From positions 2,046,001-2,110,000 of the forward strand of contig CAWCFV010000002.1 in the NCBI GenBank assembly GCA_963794995.1: 64,000 bases of DNA, in the 5' to 3' direction. The notes under the pieces were generated by a model. It was not told where the DNA came from and searched no databases. It saw only the letters and a list, made by a program, of their open reading frames with translations. Source of the DNA: CAWCFV01 sp963794995. GTDB taxonomy: Bacteria; Actinomycetota; Actinomycetes; JACCUZ01. Position numbers and translations under genes: made by a program. Shown in pieces: positions 7,818-20,334 of this stretch. Each line of letters starts with the position of its first letter. Position 1 is the first letter of the stretch.

Positions 7818-7955
7818 TCAGGCCGAGAGCTTGGTGCGGCCCTTGCCCCGGCGGGCCGCCAGGATGGCGCGGCCGGCCCGGGTGCGCATGCGCAGGCGGA
7901 AGCCGTGCGTCTTGGCGCGACGGCGGTTGTTCGGCTGGAACGTGCGCTTGCTCAC
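7818..7955 (-). CDS. rpmH: 50S ribosomal protein L34
   Basis: A 45-aa basic protein with the unmistakable L34 sequence (SKRTFQPNNRRRAKTHGF, then RMRTRAGRAILAARRGKGR). The GTG start at 7955 has GGGAG 7 nt upstream. It is the first gene of the leftward rpmH-rnpA-yidD-yidC-jag-rsmG-parA-parB series and is divergent from dnaA. A promoter for it is proposed at 8107-8136. Confidence 0.97.
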   Translation of the reverse strand: MSKRTFQPNNRRRAKTHGFRLRMRTRAGRAILAARRGKGRTKLSA

Positions 7956-8106
7956 TCGTGGGCTCCCGGACTGCTCGCTGCTCGGTGGTGCTGGTCGCCG
8001 ACGGCAGGTGCCGTCGCGCGGCACGCGGGGTGCCGTGGTCTGGTGTCGGTCGGGTCCCGGCGCCACGCGAGCGCGCGGCAGCGGCGGTCGGGGACACGAC
8101 CGGGCA

Positions 8107-8136
8107 ACGGTACGGTCGCCCGGTGGGCAGGGTCAA
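8107..8136 (-). promoter_or_regulatory. Candidate rpmH operon promoter
   Basis: On the minus strand TTGACC (plus 8131-8136) and TACCGT (plus 8107-8112) are separated by 18 bp, a good housekeeping sigma match in this GC-rich setting. The resulting leader to the rpmH GTG would be about 145 nt. Confidence 0.5.
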
Positions 8137-8254
8137 ACCGAGCGGCACCCCCGGCGACGGTCGTCCGACCTGCCATCGTCGCAGGTGGGCGCGCGGATGG
8201 CGGCGCGACACGCCGAGGATGGGCGTCCACGCGTCGGACATCGGGCCGGTGGGT

Positions 8255-8263
8255 TGTGGACAA
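8255..8263 (-). promoter_or_regulatory. DnaA box, perfect
   Basis: TGTGGACAA on the plus strand, i.e. TTGTCCACA on the minus strand, an exact match to the actinobacterial DnaA box. It sits just upstream of the proposed dnaA -35 element, consistent with autoregulation. Confidence 0.85.
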
Positions 8264-8267
8264 CCGC

Positions 8268-8297
8268 TTGCTGACCGGCCCGGCGCGTCGTTAGTGT
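8268..8297 (+). promoter_or_regulatory. Candidate dnaA promoter
   Basis: TTGCTG (8268-8273) and TAGTGT (8292-8297) are spaced by 18 bp, 5 bp downstream of the perfect DnaA box. The leader to the dnaA GTG would be about 195 nt. The -35 match is only moderate. Confidence 0.4.
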
Positions 8298-8398
8298 CTC
8301 GCGGGTCGCCGGGTCCTTCCCCACCTGTCGCGCCCCGGGAATCGCCGCTGACGCCCGCACCAGACCAGGACATACCGGGGCAACGTGTGTACACAGGT

Positions 8399-8419
8399 TG
8401 TGGACGACGATGTGGACAG
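8399..8419 (-). promoter_or_regulatory. Pair of DnaA boxes, one mismatch each
   Basis: TGTGGACGA (8399-8407) and TGTGGACAG (8411-8419) have the same orientation and are 12 bp apart, about 80 bp upstream of the dnaA start. Confidence 0.65.
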
Positions 8420-8498
8420 ACCGGCCGTACCCCTCGCGGGGGTCGGAACCAGCAGGTGCCAGACCGTGCGTCACCACGCACGCGGGAGGGAACAGCGC

Positions 8499-10082
8499 GT
8501 GACCGACGAGAACGGCACCCGGACGACCCAGGTCGACGACCTCGACCAGCACGATCAGCACCCCGGACCGGAGCAGGGGTCCGCGTCCGACTGGGCGCCG
8601 GTGTGGTCCCGGGTGCTCGGCGTCCTGGCGCAGACCGTCACCCAGCAGGAGCGCGCCCTGGTCCGGCTGAGCAGGCTGGACGGTGTGGTCGGCGAGACGG
8701 CGCTGCTCTCGGTACCGCACCACTACGCCAAGGACCTCATCGAGGCCCGGCTGCGGCAGGTGATCTCCGCCGCGCTGTCCGAGCAGGTCGGTCACGAGCT
8801 GCGGCTGGCCGTCGTGGTCGACCCCGGCCTGGACGTCGACGGTCCCGCCACCCCGGAGCCCACCGCCGGCACGCTCGCTCCGCCCGCCGCGGTCGACGCC
8901 GGCCACACCACCCAGTCCTCACACGGCACTCTGGGCGTTCAGGCCGCTCATACCGCCCAGACCGCCCATGCCGATCGAGCCGGCGCTCCGGCGCCCACCG
9001 ACACGCCCGGCACCGGCCGCGAGCCGGGGGCCCGTGCGAGCGAGCCCACCCGGCTGAACCCGCGTTACGTCTTCGAGACGTTCGTCATCGGCTCGAGCAA
9101 CCGCTTCGCGCACGCCGCCGCGGTCGCCGTCGCCGAGGCACCGGCCAAGGCCTACAACCCGCTGTTCATCTACGGCGACTCCGGGCTGGGCAAGACCCAC
9201 CTGCTGCACGCCATCGGGCACTACGGCATGAGCCTGTTCCCCGGGGTGAAGGTGCGCTACGTGAGCTCGGAGGAGTTCACCAACGACTTCATCAACTCGA
9301 TCCGCGACGGCAAGGCCGACGGGTTCCGTCGCCGGTACCGCGACGTGGACATCCTGCTCGTGGACGACATCCAGTTCCTGGAGAACAAGGAGCAGACCCA
9401 GGAGGAGTTCTTCCACACGTTCAACACGCTGCACAACGCCAACAAGCAGATCGTCATCTCCTCCGACCGGCCCCCCCAGCAGCTGGTCACGCTGGAGGAC
9501 CGGCTGCGCAACCGGTTCCACTGGGGCCTGATCACCGACGTCCAGCCCCCCGAGCTCGAGACCCGCATCGCGATCCTGCGCAAGAAGGCGGCCCAGGAGA
9601 GGCTCGCGGCACCGCCCGAGGTGCTCGAGTTCATCGCCAGCAAGATCTCGACCAACATCCGTGAGCTCGAGGGGGCCCTGATCCGGGTCACGGCCTTCGC
9701 CAGCCTCAACCGGCAGGGCGTGGACCTCGCGCTGGCCGAGATCGTCCTCAAGGACCTGATCCCGGACCACAACCAGCCCGAGATCACCTCGGCGACGATC
9801 ATGGCCCAGACGGCTGCGTACTTCGGCCAGTCGATGGAGGACCTGTGCGGGTCGTCCCGGTCGCGGGTGCTGGTCACGGCCCGGCAGATCGCGATGTACC
9901 TGTGCCGTGAGCTCACCGACCTGTCCCTGCCGAAGATCGGCCAGCAGTTCGGCGGCCGCGACCACACGACGGTGATGCACGCGGACAAGAAGATCCGTCA
10001 GCTGATGGCCGAGCGGCGCAGCGTCTACAACCAGGTCACCGAGCTGACCAACCGGATCAAGTCCCAGTCGCGGACGGTCTGA
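8499..10082 (+). CDS. dnaA: Chromosomal replication initiator DnaA
   Basis: A 527-aa AAA+ initiator. Domain I is about residues 20-110. Domain II is a long variable linker (His/Thr/Ala-rich, e.g. GHTTQSSHGTLG) up to about residue 185. The AAA+ core begins at LNPRYVFETFVIG, with Walker A GDSGLGKTH near residue 226 and Walker B ILLVDDIQFL near residue 285. The C-terminal DNA-binding domain carries the signature GGRDHTTVMHADKKI near residue 484. The GTG at 8499 is chosen because GGAGGG lies 8 nt upstream and the protein then starts VTDENGTRTT; the frame stays open further upstream. It is followed by box-containing DNA and dnaN. Confidence 0.97.
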   Translation: MTDENGTRTTQVDDLDQHDQHPGPEQGSASDWAPVWSRVLGVLAQTVTQQERALVRLSRLDGVVGETALLSVPHHYAKDLIEARLRQVISAALSEQVGHELRLAVVVDPGLDVDGPATPEPTAGTLAPPAAVDAGHTTQSSHGTLGVQAAHTAQTAHADRAGAPAPTDTPGTGREPGARASEPTRLNPRYVFETFVIGSSNRFAHAAAVAVAEAPAKAYNPLFIYGDSGLGKTHLLHAIGHYGMSLFPGVKVRYVSSEEFTNDFINSIRDGKADGFRRRYRDVDILLVDDIQFLENKEQTQEEFFHTFNTLHNANKQIVISSDRPPQQLVTLEDRLRNRFHWGLITDVQPPELETRIAILRKKAAQERLAAPPEVLEFIASKISTNIRELEGALIRVTAFASLNRQGVDLALAEIVLKDLIPDHNQPEITSATIMAQTAAYFGQSMEDLCGSSRSRVLVTARQIAMYLCRELTDLSLPKIGQQFGGRDHTTVMHADKKIRQLMAERRSVYNQVTELTNRIKSQSRTV

Positions 10083-10147
10083 GGTGCGCCGCTCCCACAC
10101 CCGGCCGCCGGCGGCCGGGAGGCACGTTCACACCATGGGGACAAGGC

Positions 10148-10156
10148 TGTGGACAC
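10148..10156 (-). promoter_or_regulatory. DnaA box, one mismatch
   Basis: TGTGGACAC differs from TGTGGACAA only at the last base. It lies 66 bp after the dnaA stop codon. Confidence 0.65.
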
Positions 10157-10180
10157 GATCGCCTGTGAGCCGGTCCGGGC

Positions 10181-10199
10181 TGTGGACGACGGTGGACAA
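10181..10199 (-). promoter_or_regulatory. Pair of DnaA boxes, one mismatch each
   Basis: TGTGGACGA (10181-10189) and GGTGGACAA (10191-10199) lie in the same orientation with starts 10 bp apart, about one helical turn, as expected for cooperative DnaA binding. Confidence 0.65.
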
Positions 10200-10415
10200 C
10201 CACGGTCGTGCACAGGCGACGGGGCGTCGTACCCAGGCCCGTGCCCTGGGTGTCCCCAGGCCGCCGTACCCTCTGACCTGCGACGATGCCGGTTCTCCCC
10301 AGTGTCCACCACCCCTGGTGAGAAGACCACAGTTACCTAGGGAGTTGGATCGGCACACCATGGAGGGGATCGGCGGACCCGTGGACAGACGGGACCAGAC
10401 GACGGGAGGTACTCG

Positions 10416-11555
10416 GTGAGGTTCCGGGTGGAGCGTGACGTGCTGGCCGAGGCGGTCGCCTGGGCGGCCCGCAGCCTGCCGGCCCGACCACCGGTGCCGG
10501 TGCTGGCGGGTCTCATGCTCGACGCGGACCGCGAGAACGGCGGCCGGCTGGTGCTCTCGAGCTTCGACTACGAGGTCTCGGCCCGGGTCGAGGTGCCGGC
10601 CGAGGTCACCGAGCCCGGCGCGGCACTGGTCAGCGGCCGGCTGCTGGCCGACATCTCCCGCAGCCTGCCCTCCCGCCCGGTCGACCTGGCCACCGACGCC
10701 TCCAAGGTGGTCGTGACCTGCGGCTCCTCGCGGTTCACGCTGCTCACGCTGCCGGTCGAGGACTACCCGGCCCTGCCCGAGATGCCCGGTGCGTCCGGAT
10801 CCCTGCACGGCGACGCCTTCGCGGCCGCGGTCGCCCAGGTGTCGGTGGCGGCCGGTCGCGACGACACCCTGCCGGTGCTCACCGGGGTGCGGCTGGAGAT
10901 CGAGGGCTCCACGATCACGATGGCCGCCACCGACCGGTACCGGCTGGCCGTGCGGGAGCTCGCCTGGTCGCCGGAGCAGACCGGGCTCGAGGCCATCGCG
11001 CTGGTCCCGGCCCGCACGCTGGCCGACACCGCCAAGGCGCTGGCCTCCGCCGACAAGGTCACCGTCGCCCTCGCGGCCCCCGGGGCCGGTGAGGGACTGG
11101 TCGGGTTCGAGGGTTCCGGCCGACGCACGACCTCCCGGCTGCTCGACGGGGAGTTCCCGAAGTACAAGTCGCTGCTGCCCGCGGAGTCCGCGACCGTCGC
11201 GACCGTCGAGACCGCCGGCCTGGTCGAGTCGGTGCGCCGGGTGGCGCTGGTCGCCGAGCGCAACACCCCGATCCGGCTGAGCTTCTCGGCGGGCGAGGTC
11301 ACCCTCGAGGCCGGGACCGGCGACGAGGCGCAGGCCTCGGAGTCGCTGGCCGCGACGCTCGACGGCGACGACATCTCGATCGCGTTCAACCCGGCGTACC
11401 TGCTCGACGGGCTGGGCGCGCTCGGGGCCGAGTACGCCGAGCTGCGGTTCACGGCGCCGACCCGGCCGGCGGTCCTCGCCGGCAAGGACTCGGCCGAGGC
11501 CACCGCCGGCGACGACTACCGCTACCTGCTCATGCCGGTCCGGCTCTCGGGCTGA
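10416..11555 (+). CDS. dnaN: DNA polymerase III beta subunit (sliding clamp)
   Basis: A 379-aa clamp that rings DNA and tethers polymerase III and other partners. It starts MRFRVERDVLAEAVAWAARSLPARP and shows the three-domain clamp pattern: PVPVLAGLMLDA, then LPVLTGVRLEIEG with MAATDRYRLAVRE, then SFSAGEVTLEAG and the C-terminal YRYLLMPVRLSG. The GTG start at 10416 has GGGAGG 6 nt upstream, so the start is secure. It is directly after the probable oriC and begins the rightward dnaN-gnd-recF-dciA-gyrB-gyrA run. Confidence 0.97.
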   Translation: MRFRVERDVLAEAVAWAARSLPARPPVPVLAGLMLDADRENGGRLVLSSFDYEVSARVEVPAEVTEPGAALVSGRLLADISRSLPSRPVDLATDASKVVVTCGSSRFTLLTLPVEDYPALPEMPGASGSLHGDAFAAAVAQVSVAAGRDDTLPVLTGVRLEIEGSTITMAATDRYRLAVRELAWSPEQTGLEAIALVPARTLADTAKALASADKVTVALAAPGAGEGLVGFEGSGRRTTSRLLDGEFPKYKSLLPAESATVATVETAGLVESVRRVALVAERNTPIRLSFSAGEVTLEAGTGDEAQASESLAATLDGDDISIAFNPAYLLDGLGALGAEYAELRFTAPTRPAVLAGKDSAEATAGDDYRYLLMPVRLSG

Positions 11556-11631
11556 GCCGGCGCTCGCATCACCGCCCCGGCTGGGGCAGGCTCGGTCCAC
11601 CAGGATCACCGCGTCGGAAAGGCGTCACCGC

Positions 11632-12534
11632 ATGGAGATCGGACTCGTCGGCCTGGGCAAGATGGGCGGCAACATGCGCGAGCGCCTGCGCCGCGCCGGG
11701 CACACCGTCGTCGGGTACGACCGTGACCCGGGGCTCAGCGACTCCGGCTCGCTCGCCGACATGGTCGACGGGCTGCCGGCGCCCCGCGTCGTCTGGGTGA
11801 TGGTGCCGGCCGGGGACCCGACGCGCGCCACCGTCGAGGAGCTGGCCGGCCTGCTCGGCGAGGGCGACGTCATCGTCGACGGCGGCAACTCCCGGTGGAC
11901 CGACGACAAGGTGCACGCCGCCATGCTCGCCGAGCACGGCATCGGCTTCGTCGACGCCGGCGTCTCCGGAGGCGTGTGGGGCCTGGACAACGGCTACGCG
12001 CTGATGGTGGGAGGCGAGAAGGAGTCCGTGGCCCTGGTCCAGCCGGCGTTCGACGCCCTCAAGCCCGAGGGCGAGTCCGGGTTCGTGCACGCCGGCCCGG
12101 TCGGGGCAGGGCACTTCGCGAAGATGGTCCACAACGGCATCGAGTACGGCCTGATGCAGGCCTACGCCGAGGGCTACGAGCTGCTCGAGGCGGCCGGCGT
12201 CGTCGAGGACGTGCCCGGGGTCATCCGGAGCTGGACACAGGGCACCGTCATCCGGTCCTGGCTGCTCGACCTGCTCGTGCTCGCCCTCGACGAGGACCCC
12301 AGCCTGGGGCAGATCCGTGGCTACGTCGAGGACTCCGGCGAGGGCCGGTGGACCATCGAGGAAGCCATCAACCACGCCGTCCCGGCGCCGGTCATGTCCG
12401 CCGCGCTGTTCGCCCGCTTCGCCTCCCGGCAGGACGACTCGCCGGCGATGAAGGCGGTGGCCGCGCTGCGCAACCAGTTCGGCGGTCACGCCGTGACCAA
12501 GATCGCCCGGGGCGAGACCGAGTCCCCGGCGTAG
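11632..12534 (+). CDS. gnd: 6-phosphogluconate dehydrogenase, short decarboxylating type
   Basis: A 300-aa enzyme that oxidatively decarboxylates 6-phosphogluconate to ribulose 5-phosphate. The Rossmann dinucleotide motif is at the N-terminus (IGLVGLGKMGGNM), followed by IVDGGNSRWTDD, the substrate-binding GVSGGVWGLDNGYALMVGG and the catalytic region HAGPVGAGHFAKMVHNGIEYGLMQ, which holds the conserved Lys. The length is that of the short GndA-like class rather than the about 470-aa dimeric class. Its insertion between dnaN and recF is usual in many actinobacteria. It lies 76 nt after dnaN and 25 nt before recF. Confidence 0.95.
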   Translation: MEIGLVGLGKMGGNMRERLRRAGHTVVGYDRDPGLSDSGSLADMVDGLPAPRVVWVMVPAGDPTRATVEELAGLLGEGDVIVDGGNSRWTDDKVHAAMLAEHGIGFVDAGVSGGVWGLDNGYALMVGGEKESVALVQPAFDALKPEGESGFVHAGPVGAGHFAKMVHNGIEYGLMQAYAEGYELLEAAGVVEDVPGVIRSWTQGTVIRSWLLDLLVLALDEDPSLGQIRGYVEDSGEGRWTIEEAINHAVPAPVMSAALFARFASRQDDSPAMKAVAALRNQFGGHAVTKIARGETESPA

Positions 12535-12559
12535 TGCCCCGGACGGCCGGGCCGGCAGC

Positions 12560-13774
12560 ATGAGGCTCACCCACCTGTCGCTGCGCGACTTCCGGTCCTA
12601 CGCCGAGGTCGAGCTGCCGCTGGACGCGGGGGTGACGGCGCTGGTCGGCCCGAACGGGCAGGGCAAGACCAACCTCGTCGAGGCCGTCGGCTACCTCGCC
12701 ACCCTCGGGTCGCACCGGGTGGCGCAGGACGCGCCGCTGGTGCGGCTGGGTGCCGAGCGCGCCGTCGTGCGCGGCCAGGTGGTGCGCGAGGACCGGGCCC
12801 TGCTCGTCGAGCTGGAGATCACGCCGGGCCGGGCGAACCGGGCGCGGGTCAACCGGGCACCGGTGGCCCGCCCGCGGGACGTGCTCGGCATCCTGCGCTC
12901 GGTGCTGTTCGCGCCGGAGGACCTCGCCCTCGTCAAGGGCGACCCGGCCGAGCGGCGGCGGTTCCTCGACGACCTCCTGGTGCTGCGCCACCCCCGGTTC
13001 GCCGGGGTGCGCGCCGACTACGACCGGGTGCTCAAGCAGCGCAACGCCCTGCTGAAATCGGGCTCCGGCCGGCGCGCGTCGAGCGCTGGGGGGGCGGTGG
13101 ACCTGCGGACCCTCGAGGTCTGGGACTCGCACCTCGCCACGGTCGGCGGTGAGCTGCTCGCCGCCAGGCTCGAGCTCGTGGAAGGCCTCCGACCGCTGGT
13201 CGACAAGGCCTACCAGTCCGTGTCCGAGTCGGCCTTCGCCTCCAGCGGGCCGGCCACGATCGCCTACCGGAGCAGCCTGTTCGAGCCGCGCCGGCCGGAT
13301 CGAGGCGCCGGCGCCGGGGGGTCGGCGGAGCAGGGGCCCGAGGACCTGCCGATGGTCGCGGACAAGGACCTGCTGGCGGCTGCGATGCTGGAGCGGATGG
13401 CGGGTGAGCGCAAGGCCGAGCTGGAGCGCGGGGTGTCCCTGGTGGGTCCGCACCGCGACGAGCTCGTGCTCACGCTGGGCGCGATGCCGGCCCGCGGCTA
13501 CGCCAGCCACGGCGAGTCCTGGTCGTTCGCGCTCGCCCTGCGGCTGGCGTCCTACGACCTGCTGCGGGCCGGGGCCGAGCCCGGCGGTGAGCCGGTCCTG
13601 GTGCTCGACGACGTGTTCGCCGAGCTGGACAGCCACCGCCGCGACCGGCTGGCGGCGATGGTGGCCGGAGCCGAGCAGGTCCTCGTGACCGCGGCGGTGG
13701 CCGGCGACGTCCCCGAGGCGCTGGCCGGCGCCCGGGTCGACGTCATGGGTGCCGAGGTCCGGCGGGTCCGGTGA
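12560..13774 (+). CDS. recF: DNA replication and repair protein RecF
   Basis: A 404-aa SMC-like ATPase that helps load RecA at single-strand gaps. Walker A is GPNGQGKTNLVEAVG near residue 32, and the N-terminus LTHLSLRDFRSY is typical. The signature region GVSLVGPHRDELVL and the Walker B segment PVLVLDDVFAELDSHRRDRL lie in the C-terminal third. A linker near residue 245 (APGRRPDRGAGAGGSAEQ type, Gly/Arg-rich) is longer than in many homologues. ATG 12560 is used because the protein then starts directly at the conserved MRLTHLSLRDF. Its stop overlaps the dciA start by 4 nt. Confidence 0.96.
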   Translation: MRLTHLSLRDFRSYAEVELPLDAGVTALVGPNGQGKTNLVEAVGYLATLGSHRVAQDAPLVRLGAERAVVRGQVVREDRALLVELEITPGRANRARVNRAPVARPRDVLGILRSVLFAPEDLALVKGDPAERRRFLDDLLVLRHPRFAGVRADYDRVLKQRNALLKSGSGRRASSAGGAVDLRTLEVWDSHLATVGGELLAARLELVEGLRPLVDKAYQSVSESAFASSGPATIAYRSSLFEPRRPDRGAGAGGSAEQGPEDLPMVADKDLLAAAMLERMAGERKAELERGVSLVGPHRDELVLTLGAMPARGYASHGESWSFALALRLASYDLLRAGAEPGGEPVLVLDDVFAELDSHRRDRLAAMVAGAEQVLVTAAVAGDVPEALAGARVDVMGAEVRRVR

Positions 13775-14379
13775 CCGACGGTGCGGACGCTGCGGACGGT
13801 GCGGACGGTGCGGACGGTGCGGACGGGCCCCGCGACCGGCCCGCCCCGCCGCGGTCCGGGCTGGAGGTCGCCCGCGAGGCGCTGGCCGCCGCGCGGGTGG
13901 AGGCCCGGCGGCGCGGCCTGGTGCCCGGCCGCCCGGCCGCGCCGGCGGACCGCCACGACCAGGACGGCCGCCGCCGCCGGCGCCGGGTCGTCGACGAGAC
14001 CCGCAGCGGCGCCCACCCCGACGAGCGGGACCCGCAGCTGATCGGTCCCACCCTGGCCCGGCTGGTGGCCGACCGGGGCTGGGAGACCGACAAGGCGGTC
14101 GGCGACGTCATGGGACGGTGGGCGGGGATCGTCGGGCCGCAGGTCGCGGCGCATGCCGTCCCGGTGTCCTTCGACGACGGGGAGCTCGTGCTGGTGGCCG
14201 ACTCCACTGCCTGGGCCACCCAGATCCGGCTGCTCGCGCCCACCCTGCTGGCCCGGCTCGTCGACGAGCTCGGCAGCGGTGTGGTGACCACCGTGACGGT
14301 GCGCGGGCCGGGTGCGCCCTCGTGGAAGCGGGGCCGGCTCGCGGTTCCCGGCCGGGGCCCGCGCGACACCTACGGCTGA
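13771..14379 (+). CDS. dciA: DciA-like DUF721 protein
   Basis: A 202-aa DUF721 protein. The DUF721/DciA domain is the C-terminal half (IGPTLARLVADRGWETDKAVGDVMGRWAGIVG, then ADSTAWATQIRLLAPTLLARL). DciA proteins bind and help load the replicative helicase DnaB in bacteria lacking DnaC. The N-terminus has a run of Gly-Ala-Asp repeats from five 9-bp units at 13777-13821, followed by a basic linker (RRRRRR). The GTG start overlaps the recF stop (GTGA). Position between recF and gyrB is the standard actinobacterial one. Confidence 0.88.
   Translation: MTDGADAADGADGADGADGPRDRPAPPRSGLEVAREALAAARVEARRRGLVPGRPAAPADRHDQDGRRRRRRVVDETRSGAHPDERDPQLIGPTLARLVADRGWETDKAVGDVMGRWAGIVGPQVAAHAVPVSFDDGELVLVADSTAWATQIRLLAPTLLARLVDELGSGVVTTVTVRGPGAPSWKRGRLAVPGRGPRDTYG
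13777..13821. repeat. Nonamer tandem repeat in the dciA 5' end
   Basis: Five consecutive 9-bp units GACGGTGCG, the second with a single change (GACGCTGCG). The unit is in frame and encodes repeating Asp-Gly-Ala. Confidence 0.9.
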
Positions 14380-14604
14380 GCCGGTCCGCCCGCCCGGAGC
14401 GCCACGGGGACCGTTGCGACCCCCCGGTCGAGTAGGGGGAGCCATCCCCACCCGGGTTCGTCCCGGAAATGCGTCCCCAGACGCCCCTGGACGCGGGTTC
14501 TGCCGTCGCGGACCGGTAGGATCAGGGGCGAGCGCGCGGTTCCCCGCGCCAGAGCCCCGACGCTGTCCCCCGGGCGTGCCCGCGCGCGCGACGAAAGGTG
14601 TTCC
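14380..14604 (+). promoter_or_regulatory. gyrB upstream region with a weak -10 candidate
   Basis: A 225-bp gap between dciA and gyrB. TAGGAT at 14517-14522 fits an actinobacterial -10 (TANNNT), about 80 nt before the gyrB GTG, but no good -35 hexamer is at the right distance. Otherwise I see only GC-rich sequence. Confidence 0.3.
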
Positions 14605-16671
<2,067 letters not shown>

Positions 16672-16740
16672 GCCGCCGCCGCCGACCCCGCATAGAGACA
16701 GCTCGCGACCGCCGCACCGCCGCGCAAGGAGAGACATCCC

Positions 16741-19373
<2,633 letters not shown>

Positions 19374-19377
<4 letters not shown>

Positions 19378-19868
19378 CCAGTGGCCAGACATCGGCGGGC
19401 GGGGAATGGCGTGGGGGTCCCCCGACCGCCACGATGTCCCCTGTGACCGACACGCTGCCCGGCTCGACGACGGCCCGCCCGGCTGCCCGGGTGCGGGCCC
19501 GGCGGGCCAGGTTGGTGCTCAGCCGGGTCGACCCGTGGTCGGTGATGAAGCTCGCCTTCCTGCTCTCGATCGCGCTCGCGATCGTGGCCGTGGTGGCGGT
19601 CTTCGTGCTGTGGTCGGTCCTCGACGCGATGGGCGTCTTCGACTCGGTCGGCAGCACCGTCGAGAGCGTCACCCGCTCCAGCGACAACGCCCAGGGCCTG
19701 GACATCCTCGACTACGTCGGTCTGGGCCGGGTGCTCTCGGTGACCATGGTGCTCTCGGCGGTGAACGCCGTGCTGCTCACGGCGCTGTGCACGCTGGCCG
19801 CCTTCCTCTACAACATGGCCGCCAGCCTGGTCGGCGGCCTGCACCTCACCTTCAGCGAGGACGTCTGA
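19374..19868 (+). CDS. DUF3566 membrane protein
   Basis: A 164-aa protein in the position where actinobacteria encode DUF3566 proteins after gyrA. It has a basic N-terminal part (RARRARLVLSRVDPWSVMKLAFLLS), a membrane segment (ALAIVAVVAVFVLWSVLDAMG), an exposed loop, and a second hydrophobic stretch (VLSAVNAVLLTALCTLAAFLYNMAASLVGG). The function is not known. The GTG at 19374 overlaps the gyrA stop; ATG 19434 or GTG 19443 would give shorter proteins. Confidence 0.8.
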
Positions 19869-19905
19869 GACCCACCTCGCCGATGCCGGTGCGGGGCACC
19901 TCGGG

Positions 19906-19936
19906 TTGTCGGGCGGCGCGCGTGCTGGGGTAGTCT
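19906..19936 (+). promoter_or_regulatory. Candidate tRNA-Ile promoter
   Basis: TTGTCG (19906-19911) and TAGTCT (19931-19936) are 19 bp apart and end 15 bp before the tRNA 5' end, a suitable distance for a short leader. The spacing is slightly long. Confidence 0.4.
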
Positions 19937-19951
19937 GGCCGGCGTTCCCCC

Positions 19952-20025
19952 GGGCCTATAGCTCAGCTGGTTAGAGCGCTGCCCTGATAAGGCAGAGGTC
20001 AGTGGTTCAAGTCCACTTAGGCCCA
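19952..20025 (+). tRNA. tRNA-Ile (GAT)
   Basis: The acceptor arms GGGCCTA and TAGGCCC pair, with discriminator A. The D arm is AGCTCAGCTGGTTAGAGC, the anticodon loop CTGATAA gives anticodon GAT, and the T arm contains GGTTCAAGTCC. CCA is not encoded. Confidence 0.97.
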
Positions 20026-20084
20026 CTCCGGCGCCCCGTCGTACCCGCGACGGGCTGCCACCCGCGAATCCCTGGAGGGGCGCG

Positions 20085-20207
20085 ATGAAGAAGCTGCTCG
20101 CAGTGGTGGTGGCGGCCGTCGGAGGCGCGCTGGCATGGAAGAAGCTCAACGCCGACCGCTCGGCCGAGGCCGATCTCTGGGCCGAGGCGACCGACCCCGT
20201 CGACTGA
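20085..20207 (+). CDS. DLW-39 family small protein
   Basis: A 40-aa protein that starts MKKLLAVVVAAVGGALAWKK and ends DLWAEATDPVD. The N-terminal half is a short membrane-anchor-like segment, and the C-terminal DLW motif defines the actinobacterial DLW-39 family, which is regularly encoded between these two tRNA genes. GGAGGGG lies 4-5 nt upstream of ATG 20085. Its function is unknown. Confidence 0.85.
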   Translation: MKKLLAVVVAAVGGALAWKKLNADRSAEADLWAEATDPVD

Positions 20208-20233
20208 GCACCACCGACCCGATGGGGTCACCG

Positions 20234-20306
20234 GGGGACGTAGCTCAACTGGCAGAGCACCGCCTTTGCAAGGCGGGGGTTAGGGGTTCGAGTCCCCTCG
20301 TCTCCA
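20234..20306 (+). tRNA. tRNA-Ala (TGC)
   Basis: The acceptor arms GGGGACG and CGTCTCC pair with a G3:U70 wobble, the classic alanine identity element. The anticodon loop contains TGC, and the T arm has GGTTCGAGTCC. CCA is not encoded. It forms the usual Ile-Ala pair beside gyrA. Confidence 0.97.
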
Positions 20307-20334
20307 CGCAGCAGCAGCGTTGCCCTGTCTGCGG

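Larger units (their letters stand above)
7956..8498. other. rpmH-dnaA intergenic region, origin-associated
   Basis: A 543-bp divergent intergenic region with no convincing gene. It holds a candidate rpmH promoter on the minus strand, a candidate dnaA promoter on the plus strand, one perfect DnaA box (8255-8263) and two one-mismatch boxes (8399-8407 and 8411-8419), plus a 10-bp palindrome TGTGTACACA at 8386-8395. Together with the dnaA-dnaN gap it is the likely replication origin and the dnaA autoregulation region. Confidence 0.75.
10083..10415. other. dnaA-dnaN intergenic region, probable oriC
   Basis: A 333-bp gene-free interval with several DnaA-box-like nonamers: TGTGGACAC (10148-10156), TGTGGACGA (10181-10189), GGTGGACAA (10191-10199), and weaker matches at 10206-10214 and 10302-10310. 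The dnaA-dnaN gap is the usual actinobacterial oriC. No obvious long AT-rich unwinding element is seen; the least GC-rich part is around 10325-10355. Confidence 0.75.

Noticed and set aside
8386..8395. TGTGTACACA palindrome as an operator
   Set aside because: It is only 10 bp, overlaps a DnaA-box-rich area, and has no second copy or known regulator in the window.
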